NCBI RefSeq assembly: GCF_002160055.1 | Contig: NZ_NFJV01000011.1 | Coordinates: forward strand, 1 to 64,000 | Origin: Mediterranea sp. An20 | Lineage (GTDB): Bacteria > Bacteroidota > Bacteroidia > Bacteroidales > Bacteroidaceae | Direction of reading: 5' to 3' | Length of the DNA: 64,000 nt | Shown here: one piece after another, positions 1 to 8,143 of the stretch | Position numbering within the stretch: position 1 is the stretch's first letter | Layout: each line of letters starts with the position of its first letter | Notes under the pieces: generated by a model | The model's database searches: none | What the model saw: the letters and a program-made list of their open reading frames with translations, nothing else | Told to the model about the DNA's origin: nothing | Program-made: the position numbers and the translations under genes

Positions 1-135
1 TTGTGCATACGGTGTATGTAAATCAGATGTTTAGACACCTCTAATTTACTAAATACCAATAATATGCGCAACTTTTTCTTCATAAAAGTTTTATGCCTTT
101 AATTCCACCAACGGGTTTACTTATATTTATCAGTA

Positions 136-570
136 ATGGGAAAAACTACTTTTTTGCAAGATTTTAAGTCGTTTGCCATGAAAGGCAATGTGGTGGATAT
201 GGCCGTGGGCGTGATTATCGGCGGCGCGTTCGGCAAGATTGTGTCGTCGGTGGTGGCAGATGTCATCATGCCACCCATCGGGTTGCTGGTGGGCGGGGTG
301 AACTTCACCGACCTGAAGTGGGTGCTCAAGCCTGCTGTGATGCGCGACGGCGAGGAGGTGGCTGCGGCAGTGACGCTGAATTATGGCAATTTTCTGCAGG
401 TGACATTCGACTTTCTCATCATAGCCTTCTCCGTCTTTCTGTTTGTCCGTCTGCTTTCGCGGCTCAACCGCAAGAAAACCAAGCCCGCCGCACCTCCTGC
501 ACCTTCGAAAGAAGAGGTTCTGCTGACGGAAATCCGTGACTTGTTGCGCGAGGTGAAAGATAAAAAGTGA
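136..570 (+). CDS. mscL: Large-conductance mechanosensitive channel MscL
   Basis: This protein forms a stretch-gated pore in the inner membrane that releases solutes on osmotic downshock. The 144-residue length is normal for MscL. The N-terminal amphipathic helix (about residues 4-15) leads into a glycine- and alanine-rich first membrane helix (about 18-50) with the family signature [19 protein letters not shown] and the MPPIG turn. The second helix spans about 85-107, and a charged C-terminal helix follows a proline-rich linker ([11 protein letters not shown]). The gene stands alone ahead of guaA, with about 320 bp of gene-free DNA after it. No clear promoter was found in the 135 bases before it, although its regulatory region may be cut by the window edge. 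Confidence 0.96.
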   Translation: MGKTTFLQDFKSFAMKGNVVDMAVGVIIGGAFGKIVSSVVADVIMPPIGLLVGGVNFTDLKWVLKPAVMRDGEEVAAAVTLNYGNFLQVTFDFLIIAFSVFLFVRLLSRLNRKKTKPAAPPAPSKEEVLLTEIRDLLREVKDKK

Positions 571-672
571 AGTGTCGGAGCTTGCCGGACTGTGTTGATG
601 ACTGGTCTGTACCGCTCTTGGAACGGTACTGATTGGCAGTGCGTTACTTCATATATATAACAGCCGTCCTGC

Positions 673-738
673 CAGTAGCTTGGGAGGACGGTGGTTATGC
701 CTTGGAGCCAGGCTTCTTATACCTTGGAAGGGGGCACA
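673..738 (+). repeat. 22-bp degenerate tandem repeat array, site 1
   Basis: Two clear units start at 695 (TTATGCCTTGGAGCCAGG) and 717 (TTATACCTTGGAAGGGGG), exactly 22 bp apart. A more decayed unit precedes them. The same 22-bp step and the core TTATAnCTTGGAAG recur at six other intergenic sites in this window. Confidence 0.6.
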
Positions 739-839
739 TGAAAAAGAAGGGCGACACAGCAGGTCTGCCGGAGGCCGGACTATGGGGAAAAGGTACATTA
801 TTTTCGGCTTACAATGACCGATATGTCCTTGCTTTTTCT

Positions 840-847
840 TACATTTG
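840..847 (+). promoter_or_regulatory. Probable guaA -7 promoter element
   Basis: TACATTTG matches the Bacteroides -7 consensus TAnnTTTG exactly. No good -33 TTTG is seen at the expected distance. Transcription would begin near 852, about 36 nt before the guaA start chosen here. This excludes the further upstream in-frame ATG at 814. Confidence 0.5.
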
Positions 848-888
848 CACTTTCATTTGGATTAACCATCATTCACCAAACGATTTAT

Positions 889-2442
889 ATGGAGGAAAAG
901 ATTATCATTCTTGATTTCGGCTCGCAGACCACGCAGCTTATCGGCCGCCGCATCCGCGAACTGAATGTCTATTGCGAAATCGTGCCTTACAACAAGTTTC
1001 CGTACGGCGACGAGAGCGTGAAGGGCGTTATCTTGTCCGGCAGCCCCTTCTCGGTGTACGACCAGGAAGCCTTCAAGGTGGATCTGGCGGGTATCCGCGG
1101 CAAGTATCCTGTATTGGGCATTTGCTACGGCGCGCAGTATATCGCCTACACCAGCGGCGGCAAGGTGGAGCCTGCCGGTAGCCGGGAGTACGGACGTGCC
1201 CGCTTGGGACGTTTCGACCACGACAATGCGCTGTTGCGGGACGTGCGCGACAACTCGCAGGTGTGGATGAGCCACGGCGACACCATCACTGCCATCCCCG
1301 ACGGCTTCCGCATCATTGCTTCGACAGACGAAGTGGCTGTGGCTGCCTATCAGATAGAGGGCGAGCAGGTGTGGGGCGTGCAGTTCCATCCGGAAGTTTA
1401 TCACAGCGAAGACGGCACGCTGATGCTCAAGAACTTTGTAGTAGGCGTCTGCGGTTGTCACCAGACGTGGAGTTCGGCTTCGTTTGTCGACACTACCGTG
1501 GCCGAACTGAAAGAACAGATTGGAAACGACCGCGTCATCCTCGGACTGAGCGGGGGCGTCGATTCGTCGGTGGCTGCTGTGCTGCTGCACCGTGCCATCG
1601 GGCAGAACTTGACTTGTATCTTTGTAGACCACGGTCTGCTGCGCAAGAACGAGTTCCACGATGTGATGCACGACTACGAGTGCCTGGGGCTGAACGTCAT
1701 CGGTGTGGATGCGTCGGAGAAGTTCTTTAAAGACTTAGAGGGGGTGAGTGACCCCGAACAGAAGCGTAAAATCATCGGCCGCGACTTCGTGGAAGTGTTC
1801 AACGCCGAGGCACGCAAGATTACCGATGCCCGCTGGCTGGCGCAGGGCACTATCTATCCCGACCGTATCGAGAGTCTGAACATCACGGGCAAGGTTATCA
1901 AGAGCCACCACAACGTGGGCGGCTTGCCCAAGGAGATGAACCTCAAACTGTGCGAACCGCTGAAGTGGCTCTTCAAAGACGAAGTGCGCCGCGTGGGTCG
2001 CGAGTTGGGCATTCCCGAACATCTCATCGGTCGTCATCCCTTCCCCGGTCCCGGTCTGGCCGTGCGTATCTTGGGTGACATCACCCGCGAGAAAGTGCGC
2101 ATCCTGCAGGACGCCGACGACATCTTCATCCGCGGCCTGCGCGACTGGAAGGTGAAGGATGCCGACGGCAATGAGACGAGTCTCTACCACCAGGTCTGGC
2201 AAGCCGGCGTCGTTCTGCTGCCTGTGCGCTCGGTGGGCGTAATGGGCGATGAACGCACCTACGAGCGTGCCGTGGCCCTGCGTGCCGTGACTTCGACCGA
2301 TGCCATGACAGCCGACTGGGCCCGTCTGCCTTACGATTTCCTGGCGCAGGTGTCCAACGATATTATAAATAAGGTGAAAGGCGTGAACCGCGTGGCGTAT
2401 GACATCTCGTCCAAACCGCCTTCGACGATTGAGTGGGAGTAA
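889..2442 (+). CDS. guaA: GMP synthase (glutamine-hydrolysing)
   Basis: The enzyme converts XMP to GMP using ATP and glutamine, the last step of guanine nucleotide synthesis in the cytoplasm. The 517 residues cover both usual modules. The N-terminal class I glutamine amidotransferase carries the nucleophile Cys79 in GICYGAQ and His167/Glu169 in QFHPEV. The ATP pyrophosphatase domain has the PP-loop SGGVDSS at 221-227. The C-terminal dimerisation domain ends in the typical [10 protein letters not shown] chose the ATG at 889 rather than the in-frame ATG at 814 because the protein then begins [13 protein letters not shown], as in the family, and a promoter element lies between the two. A strong terminator hairpin follows the stop codon. 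Confidence 0.97.
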   Translation: MEEKIIILDFGSQTTQLIGRRIRELNVYCEIVPYNKFPYGDESVKGVILSGSPFSVYDQEAFKVDLAGIRGKYPVLGICYGAQYIAYTSGGKVEPAGSREYGRARLGRFDHDNALLRDVRDNSQVWMSHGDTITAIPDGFRIIASTDEVAVAAYQIEGEQVWGVQFHPEVYHSEDGTLMLKNFVVGVCGCHQTWSSASFVDTTVAELKEQIGNDRVILGLSGGVDSSVAAVLLHRAIGQNLTCIFVDHGLLRKNEFHDVMHDYECLGLNVIGVDASEKFFKDLEGVSDPEQKRKIIGRDFVEVFNAEARKITDARWLAQGTIYPDRIESLNITGKVIKSHHNVGGLPKEMNLKLCEPLKWLFKDEVRRVGRELGIPEHLIGRHPFPGPGLAVRILGDITREKVRILQDADDIFIRGLRDWKVKDADGNETSLYHQVWQAGVVLLPVRSVGVMGDERTYERAVALRAVTSTDAMTADWARLPYDFLAQVSNDIINKVKGVNRVAYDISSKPPSTIEWE

Positions 2443-2470
2443 GAGCCTGCTAAGATTTTATACCCGTTTC

Positions 2471-2503
2471 AGTAGCCTCAGTCCGTAAAGGATTGAGGCT
2501 ACT
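2471..2503. terminator. Terminator hairpin between guaA and the GH43 gene
   Basis: AGTAGCCTCAGTCC pairs with GGATTGAGGCTACT around a GTAAA loop, giving a 14-bp stem with one G-U pair, followed by TGATTTC. It sits between two convergent genes and may serve both. Confidence 0.75.
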
Positions 2504-2536
2504 TGATTTCTGTGCCGCGGGTCTATGCAGGTCGGT

Positions 2537-3703
2537 TCAATGCTTGCTGGCATCCGTCTGGTCAAAGAAATCCAGCGTCCAGTTGTCTATCCATTCGATA
2601 AATGGCGTTCCGTCTGTCTTGAACTTGATAGGCAGCCAGATGTAACGGGCATCGCTCGGGTGTTCCGGTCGCCAGATGTCGGCCATGAACAGGAAAGCGT
2701 CCTGCTTTCCCGGTATCGGCAGGACGAAAGTGCTTTGCCCGCCAAAAGTAAGGTCGGCATTCGGTCCTACGCACGGATTAGGATGCTGTGTCCACGGTCC
2801 CCAGATGGAAGGGGCAGAGAACATACGGGCTTTGTTTGGGGCCCAGCCTGTGCAGCCGGAGGTTATCATCCAGTATGTTCCGTCGGCTTTCTTGAAGATG
2901 GCCGGCGCTTCGTTCTGTCCCGATGGAGCTACCCGTACAAATTTGCCGGAATGGCTCAGATAGTCATCGCTCAGTTCGGCGATTTGCAGGGTCAGATTTT
3001 CTTCGGAAGCATAGATGTGGTATGCCTTACCATCGTCATCCACAAAGAGCTGCATGTCGCGTGCCATTTGTCCGCCTTCCAGGTCACGCTTCAGGAACAG
3101 ACCTTTCACCACGGCTTCCTGCCATGCCGGTGTGTTCCATTCTTTATAGTGTTCGGGATTCAGCGTGTCCAGCACGGCCCGCTCTTCCGGGGTCATGTCA
3201 AACGGAAGCTTACCGGCATTGATGCGTCCCGAACCGATATAGCGGAACGGTCCTGTGGGGGTGTCGCTTTCGGCCACAGCCGAGCGGGCAGCCCCATACC
3301 CTTGTCCTTTCAGCTCTAAGTGGAACCACATGACGAATTTCTTCGTCCGTTCGTTGTAAATCACCTTTGGGCGCTCCATGATGCACCCCTGGATGATGTC
3401 GCTTGTGGAATCCGTCTGTTCCACCGGCAGGGCGACCCCTTCGTTCGTCCAGTCTGTCAGGTTCTTCGACGAATAACACATGATGCCTACCATGGCGCTA
3501 CTTGTTGTATCCGACTTATTCTCGCCATACCAGTAATAAGTCCCGTCGTGCAGCAGGATGCAGCCGCCGTGTGCATTGACATGCACTCCTTGGTTGTCCG
3601 CCCAAATCTCGCCCGAACAGATGGGCTTTCGTTCTTCTTTCGGAGAGCAGGCTCCGCTCAGCAAGGCCAGGCATACGCCCAGCATGAAGATTTGTTTTAC
3701 CAT
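2537..3703 (-). CDS. GH43-family glycoside hydrolase lipoprotein
   Basis: This is a predicted surface or periplasmic lipoprotein that cleaves a sugar polymer side chain. A lipoprotein signal ends at Cys19 (ALLSGAC). The five-bladed propeller fold of GH43 is suggested by NAHGGCILLHDGTYYWYGE (43-61), MERPKVIY with Glu110, RDMQLFVDDDGKAYHIYAS (215-233), and NEAPAIF with Glu265 as likely acid. The NAHGG opening, which lacks the usual Asp base, resembles the galactanase-type GH43 subfamilies 24 and 34, so an exo-beta-galactosyl activity is the best guess. No SusC/SusD pair or other polysaccharide-utilisation gene sits next to it. It converges on guaA. Family confidence is high; substrate confidence is low. 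Confidence 0.82.
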   Translation of the reverse strand: MVKQIFMLGVCLALLSGACSPKEERKPICSGEIWADNQGVHVNAHGGCILLHDGTYYWYGENKSDTTSSAMVGIMCYSSKNLTDWTNEGVALPVEQTDSTSDIIQGCIMERPKVIYNERTKKFVMWFHLELKGQGYGAARSAVAESDTPTGPFRYIGSGRINAGKLPFDMTPEERAVLDTLNPEHYKEWNTPAWQEAVVKGLFLKRDLEGGQMARDMQLFVDDDGKAYHIYASEENLTLQIAELSDDYLSHSGKFVRVAPSGQNEAPAIFKKADGTYWMITSGCTGWAPNKARMFSAPSIWGPWTQHPNPCVGPNADLTFGGQSTFVLPIPGKQDAFLFMADIWRPEHPSDARYIWLPIKFKTDGTPFIEWIDNWTLDFFDQTDASKH

Positions 3704-3789
3704 GCGTGTTGATGATTTATATACAGTTAAACGGTCTGATGCAAAAGATGCGGCAATCTTTCTTTATAGAACACATAGGAGCGCGGTGC

Positions 3790-4719
3790 TTATTTCCTTT
3801 TCAGCGGCAGGCGCGGGAACATTTTGCGGAACCGTACCAGTTGGTGTGTGATATTGCCTCCTGCCACAACCACCGTGACAGCTACCAGAATCAGAGTGAT
3901 GCCCATGCAGTCGCGTGCCGTCAGCCGTTCGCCGAAGACTGTGATGCCGAAGAAGATGGCAGTCACCGGTTCCAGCGCGCCCAGGATAGCCGTCGGGGTG
4001 GAGCCGATACGTTGGATAGCACTGGTGGTGCAGAGGAAGGAAATAGCGGTGGGAAAGACAGCCAGGGCCACCAGGTTACCCCAGAGCCACCAGCGGGTAG
4101 GCAAGGTAAGGTCGTGGCTCATCCATAACCGTACTACGAAGAGCGATACACCAAACAGAAGTACGTAGAACGTGACTTTCAGTGTGGCCATTTCTTTCAG
4201 CGACGGGCGGTTGACACCTACGATGTAAATGGCGTAAGACAGAGCTGAGGCGAACACAAGCAGAGTGCCTGTCAGGCTCAGGGTGGCGCCGTCTCCTCCT
4301 TGGTATAGCATGGCAATGCCGCTCAATGCCAGCAGGATGCACAAGGCAGTCTGCATGGTTACTTTTTCTTTGTAGACTGCTGCCATGATGAGTGCCACTA
4401 AGATGGGGTAGATGAAGAGGATGGTGGAAGCAATGCCTGCATCCATGTAGTTATAAGCCTCAAACAAGGTCAGCGACGAGGCGGCCATCAGCACGCCCAG
4501 CACTACGAGGGGGAGGATGTCGGTACGGTGTATCTTGAAGTCGCGTCCCCGTCCTTTAATCATGGCACCTACCAGGGGAATAGCAAACAGGTAGCGGAAG
4601 AACAGCACGGAGTCGGGGTTCATGCCGTCTGCATAGAGCGGCAGGGCAAACAAGGGATTCATGCCATACGTGGCCGCAGCAATGACAGCCAGTATATAGC
4701 CTTTGGCTTTCTCGTTCAT
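3790..4719 (-). CDS. EamA/DMT-family membrane transporter
   Basis: This 309-residue protein has about ten hydrophobic helices arranged as two EamA repeats. The first begins KGYILAVIAAATYGMNPLF and the second begins LSLTGTLLVFASALSYAIYIVG. GALEPVTAIFFGITVFGERL near the C terminus is the typical second-repeat signature. Family members export or import metabolites such as amino acids or nucleotide sugars, and the substrate cannot be read from the sequence. It lies 30 bp downstream of a Crp/Fnr regulator on the same strand, so the two are probably co-transcribed and may be functionally linked. Confidence 0.85.
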   Translation of the reverse strand: MNEKAKGYILAVIAAATYGMNPLFALPLYADGMNPDSVLFFRYLFAIPLVGAMIKGRGRDFKIHRTDILPLVVLGVLMAASSLTLFEAYNYMDAGIASTILFIYPILVALIMAAVYKEKVTMQTALCILLALSGIAMLYQGGDGATLSLTGTLLVFASALSYAIYIVGVNRPSLKEMATLKVTFYVLLFGVSLFVVRLWMSHDLTLPTRWWLWGNLVALAVFPTAISFLCTTSAIQRIGSTPTAILGALEPVTAIFFGITVFGERLTARDCMGITLILVAVTVVVAGGNITHQLVRFRKMFPRLPLKRK

Positions 4720-4749
4720 AATATAATAATATAGTTTGTGGCAGCTCTT

Positions 4750-5415
4750 TTATCCAAGGAGGTTTTCAAGGCGGTGAACTACGATTTCGCCCCGATGCAG
4801 TTCCACCAGGTCTTTGTCTTGCAGGGCGTTCAGCACTTTCGAGACGTTCAGGCGCGTGTCATTGACGATACGTGCCAGTTCTTCCATCTTTATCTTCAGC
4901 GATTTCTTGCCCGAAGGACGTTCGGCGAGGTTGCTGATAAAATGCACGATGCGGTTCTGCAAGTCGCCTTCGTTGGTACACCACAGGCGGCGTTGCAAGG
5001 TTTGTGCCCGGTTACTGATGATGTTGATGTAGTTCAAGCGGAATATCTCGTATTGCGCCAGTTCGTTCATGACGAATGATTTGCTGATGTTGATGCTATG
5101 GACTTCGTCCAATGCCGTATAAGTGGCGACGTAGTCGGTGTTCATGCCAAACATGGAGTAGGGCTCCAGCAGGTAGGGCGCTTCGTATTGTTCGGTGAAG
5201 AGGAACGAGCCGTCCGTGGCAGGTGTGGTGGCACTGATTCTGCCTTTCAGGATGAAGATAAGGCGGGTGCACGGAGTGCCTGCTTGTACAAGAATTTCTC
5301 CTTTTTTATGCTTGGTAAAGTGCAGTTTGACTTTTGCCAAGATGTTGGTAAAGTCTTCCTGCGCCAATCCCTGAAAGAGGGGAAGTTGTAGCAAAGTGTC
5401 AAACATGCTGTCCAT
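4750..5415 (-). CDS. Crp/Fnr-family transcriptional regulator
   Basis: This 221-residue protein has a cyclic-nucleotide-binding-type beta barrel at about 20-130 (KGEILVQAGTPCTRLIFILKG), a dimerisation helix, and a C-terminal winged helix at about 168-221 (LKIKMEELARIVNDTRLNVS then KVLNALQDKDLVEL). The N terminus lacks the cysteine cluster of oxygen-sensing Fnr. The arginine motif of true cAMP-binding Crp is also not evident, so the ligand is unknown. It is the first gene of a probable pair with the EamA transporter. The start could be Met1 (MDSMFD) or Met4. A perfect -7 element lies 29 bp upstream. Confidence 0.88.
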   Translation of the reverse strand: MDSMFDTLLQLPLFQGLAQEDFTNILAKVKLHFTKHKKGEILVQAGTPCTRLIFILKGRISATTPATDGSFLFTEQYEAPYLLEPYSMFGMNTDYVATYTALDEVHSINISKSFVMNELAQYEIFRLNYINIISNRAQTLQRRLWCTNEGDLQNRIVHFISNLAERPSGKKSLKIKMEELARIVNDTRLNVSKVLNALQDKDLVELHRGEIVVHRLENLLG

Positions 5416-5443
5416 ATTCGTCTGTACGTCTTAAAAATTCGCG

Positions 5444-5451
5444 CAAAAATA
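5444..5451 (-). promoter_or_regulatory. Probable promoter of the Crp/Fnr-EamA pair
   Basis: On the minus strand this reads TATTTTTG, a match to TAnnTTTG. No clear -33 box is found. Transcription would start about 20 nt before the regulator gene. Confidence 0.4.
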
Positions 5452-5514
5452 ATTATTATCGGAATGTCGGCTCTTCCTTCCAGATGTTTTTTATTATTTC
5501 TTAAGTAATGGGTG

Positions 5515-7023
5515 TTATCTGTTTTTCCAGAATGCCGAATAGAACATCAGCATGACAGCAAACATTTCCAGACGTCCCAGCAGCATGAGGAACGAGCTGA
5601 GCCATTTGCCCAGTTCGGGCAGGGCGCTCCACGAATAGGCCGGGCCGAACATGCCCAGGGCCAGACCTGCATTGCCCATGCTGGAAACGCAGACTCCGAA
5701 AGCTTCTGTAAAGTTCACTCCCATCAGCATGAACAATATCCAGCTTACGAACACGCACGCCAAGTAGAGGCAGATGAAGATGGCCACGGTGAGCACGACG
5801 TTGGAGGGCACAGCCTGCCGGTTGACGCGTATCTGCATCACAGCGTTGGGATGCAGCAACTTGCGGAAGTGGTTGCGGATGCCTTTCGTCATGATGAGCA
5901 GGCGCAGGTTCTTGATGCCGCCGCTGGTAGAGCCGGTACATCCACCTGCCAGCATGGCGTAGACCAGCAGCAGCCAGGTGAAGGGGGGCCACAGCATATA
6001 GTCGTCGGTGGCAAAACCGGTAGATGTGTGCAGGGTCACTACCTGGAAGAGGGCTTTCCGGAAGGCTTCCTCCGGAGCGTAACCGTTTTTCCATACCAGA
6101 GCGATGGCGATAATGAGTGTCACGCTCAAGATGGAACCCAAGAACCAGCGTGTCTCCTCGTCGCGCCATATCTTCCCGAATTTGCCTTTCAGGCACGAGA
6201 AATAAAGCGAGAAGTTGATGCCTGCCAGTATCATGAAAATGGCGATGACGTATTCGATGTAGGGCGAGTTCCAATAAGCCACGCTGGCTTGCTTGGTGCT
6301 GAAGCCGCCTGTGGCTACGGTAGCGAAGGTGTGGCATACGGAGTCGAACCACCCCATGCCGCCCAGCCGCAGCAGGATGGTTTCGCTGACGGTCAGAATC
6401 AGGTAGATGGTCCAGAGCCAGCGTGCCATGGTGCTTACCTTGGGATGAATCTTGTCGTGTGTCACGCCCACTGCTTCGGCCGAAAACAGCTGCAGGTTGC
6501 TGCCGTCGCTAAAGGCTGGCAGGATGGCGATGGCAAAGAACACAATACCCAGACCGCCTATCCAGTGCGTCAGGCTGCGCCAGAAGAGAATGGCGTGCGA
6601 CTGCGTGTCGATGTCGTCCATGATGGTGGCTCCCGTGGTGGTGAAGCCCGACATGGTCTCGAAGAAAGCCTCGCCCGGTGTCGCCACACTGTGGCTCAAC
6701 AGAAAAGGCAGCATGCCGAAGAGACTGAACAACACCCACGTCAGGGCCGCCACGCAATAGCCGTCGCGTTTGCTCATGCGCCGTTCAGCTCCCCGTCCAG
6801 CCAGTATCAGCAGAGAGGCCGCCACGCCGGTAATGCCTGCCGAGAGCAAGAACGCCCATCCGTCGCTCTCTTGATAGAGCCAGGCCACGCCCACGCAGGT
6901 CAGCAACATGCACACTTCTACCCATAGCAAGACACCCAGCACGCGCATGATGATGCGCCGGTTGATAAGGCTGTTCCGTTTGCGTCCGGTATTATACAGA
7001 CTGTCTGATATGTATCCTTCCAT
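5515..7023 (-). CDS. trkH: TrkH-family potassium uptake protein
   Basis: This is the membrane pore subunit of a Trk/Ktr-type potassium transporter. Its 502 residues contain roughly ten to twelve hydrophobic segments with repeated P-loop-like glycine motifs, seen in MSGFTTTGATIMDDID, TVATGGFSTKQASVAYWNS, TLHTSTGFATDDYMLW and CVSSMGNAGLALGMFGP. These correspond to the four selectivity-filter repeats of the SKT superfamily. A TrkA partner is not encoded in this window. The start is Met1 at 7023, although Met26 (MRVLGVLLW) is also possible. It follows the rhomboid gene by 33 bp on the same strand and is probably in the same transcript. Confidence 0.93.
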   Translation of the reverse strand: MEGYISDSLYNTGRKRNSLINRRIIMRVLGVLLWVEVCMLLTCVGVAWLYQESDGWAFLLSAGITGVAASLLILAGRGAERRMSKRDGYCVAALTWVLFSLFGMLPFLLSHSVATPGEAFFETMSGFTTTGATIMDDIDTQSHAILFWRSLTHWIGGLGIVFFAIAILPAFSDGSNLQLFSAEAVGVTHDKIHPKVSTMARWLWTIYLILTVSETILLRLGGMGWFDSVCHTFATVATGGFSTKQASVAYWNSPYIEYVIAIFMILAGINFSLYFSCLKGKFGKIWRDEETRWFLGSILSVTLIIAIALVWKNGYAPEEAFRKALFQVVTLHTSTGFATDDYMLWPPFTWLLLVYAMLAGGCTGSTSGGIKNLRLLIMTKGIRNHFRKLLHPNAVMQIRVNRQAVPSNVVLTVAIFICLYLACVFVSWILFMLMGVNFTEAFGVCVSSMGNAGLALGMFGPAYSWSALPELGKWLSSFLMLLGRLEMFAVMLMFYSAFWKNR

Positions 7024-7056
7024 CTCTTGTTCTGTTTTACTTTCTTTATTTAAGTT

Positions 7057-7743
7057 TCAGCGCTCTAAAGGAGCACGGTTTTTGTTCTCGTCTTCGGTTG
7101 ACTGTTCCTCTTCACCGGCAGGCAGCTGTTCATCCTCCTCTTCCTCGTCGGCAAAAGGTTGGGGGCGTTGCGGTCCCCGGTTTCTGAAAGCAAAGGCACA
7201 TGCCGTGCCTGTCACCGCTCCTGCCAGGTGCCCCTCCCACGACGTGCCAGCCTCTGCAAAGTCGGGAAACATGTTCCATACCAGGCTGCCGTAGAGGAAT
7301 GTCACCAGCAGCGATAACGCCACCAACGGTACATGCCTGCGCAGCAGTCCGCTGAAAAACAGAAAGAAAGCCAGCCCATAGATGAGGCCACTGGCTCCCA
7401 CGTGCCATGCCGGCCGGGCGATGATAAACGTCAGCAAGCCGCTTCCCGTCCATACGCAAGCCAGAATGGCGGGGGCAATGCCCCGGTAGAAGTAGAACAG
7501 GCACCACGACAGGAAGAACAGCGGCAGTGTGTTGGCAGCCAGGTGCTCCCAGTCGGCATGTACCAGCGGGTGTAGCACGATGCCCGCCACACCCCGCCAT
7601 TCCAGTGGCCGGACGCCCCACGAGGTGAAATCCCAACCCATTCCCGTTTCCAGTGCTTTCAGCGCATAGAGGGCGAAAACAAGCAGCGCGGGGATGATTG
7701 CCGAAGCGGCCAGCCGTTGCATTTCGGGTCTCATATCGGGCAT
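7057..7743 (-). CDS. Rhomboid-family intramembrane serine protease
   Basis: This protease cleaves membrane proteins within the bilayer. With the start at 7743 (MPDMRPEMQRLAAS) the protein has 228 residues. It carries the rhomboid hallmarks: His62, His67 and Asn71 in VHADWEHLAANTLPL, the catalytic serine 118 in HVGASGLIYG, and the catalytic His172 in SWEGHLAG. Six hydrophobic helices can be counted. A strongly acidic, unordered tail (EEEEDEQLPAGEEEQSTEDE) follows the last helix. The open frame extends to 7899, but the extra 52 residues look non-coding and A-rich. It probably leads an operon with trkH. Confidence 0.88.
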   Translation of the reverse strand: MPDMRPEMQRLAASAIIPALLVFALYALKALETGMGWDFTSWGVRPLEWRGVAGIVLHPLVHADWEHLAANTLPLFFLSWCLFYFYRGIAPAILACVWTGSGLLTFIIARPAWHVGASGLIYGLAFFLFFSGLLRRHVPLVALSLLVTFLYGSLVWNMFPDFAEAGTSWEGHLAGAVTGTACAFAFRNRGPQRPQPFADEEEEDEQLPAGEEEQSTEDENKNRAPLER

Positions 7744-8143
7744 TTTTCTGTTTTTGCGGTGCAATACTACGACAAATACTCCGAAAATTGAAAAAAAAAC
7801 GCCTTTTTTATTTTGTGTATGGGTATAAATTTGTACTTTTGGACGTGCAACACGAGTGGTGGCACACAATGGAATGATTTGAACTTTCCGCGATGCCATA
7901 CAGGGCTGGCAGGCAAACTGCGCCGGCAGGCAGTGGGGGAAACGAACTTCTAAGCTATCAAGGGCTTGCTGCCAAGCTATAAGAAGCGTACTCCTAAGCC
8001 ATAAGAAGCAGGCTTGTTATAGATAAGAAGTAACTTCCTGTCAGTCAATATGATTTCAGGGAAAGAATACGGACATTCATTGTCTGGAAGATGTTAAACC
8101 ATTTCAATGCCTGAATAATTAACCTTTAAATAAATGTACAACC
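7744..8143. other. Gene-free divergent spacer, rhomboid / glucan locus
   Basis: About 400 bp separate two divergent genes. No coding frame is convincing. The spacer contains four units of the 22-bp repeat (7943-8030) and A/T-rich DNA on both flanks where promoters should lie. I could not pick a promoter with confidence. Confidence 0.6.
7943..8030 (-). repeat. 22-bp degenerate tandem repeat array, site 2
   Basis: Four consecutive 22-bp units are present (7943, 7965, 7987, 8009). Read on the minus strand, three of them begin CTTCTTAT and the central part is AGCTTGG or GGCTTAGG. The step is exact and the sequence degenerate. Confidence 0.7.

Larger units (their letters stand above)
571..888. 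other. Gene-free spacer between mscL and guaA
   Basis: No convincing coding frame is present. The spacer holds small inverted repeats (GTACCG pairing with CGGTAC near 620-640; CCGTCCT pairing with AGGACGG at about 664-691), a short 22-bp tandem repeat array and the probable guaA promoter. Confidence 0.6.

Noticed and set aside
814-888. N-terminal extension of GMP synthase from the ATG at 814.
   Set aside because: The extension is hydrophobic and not part of the family, and a promoter element at 840-847 lies inside it.
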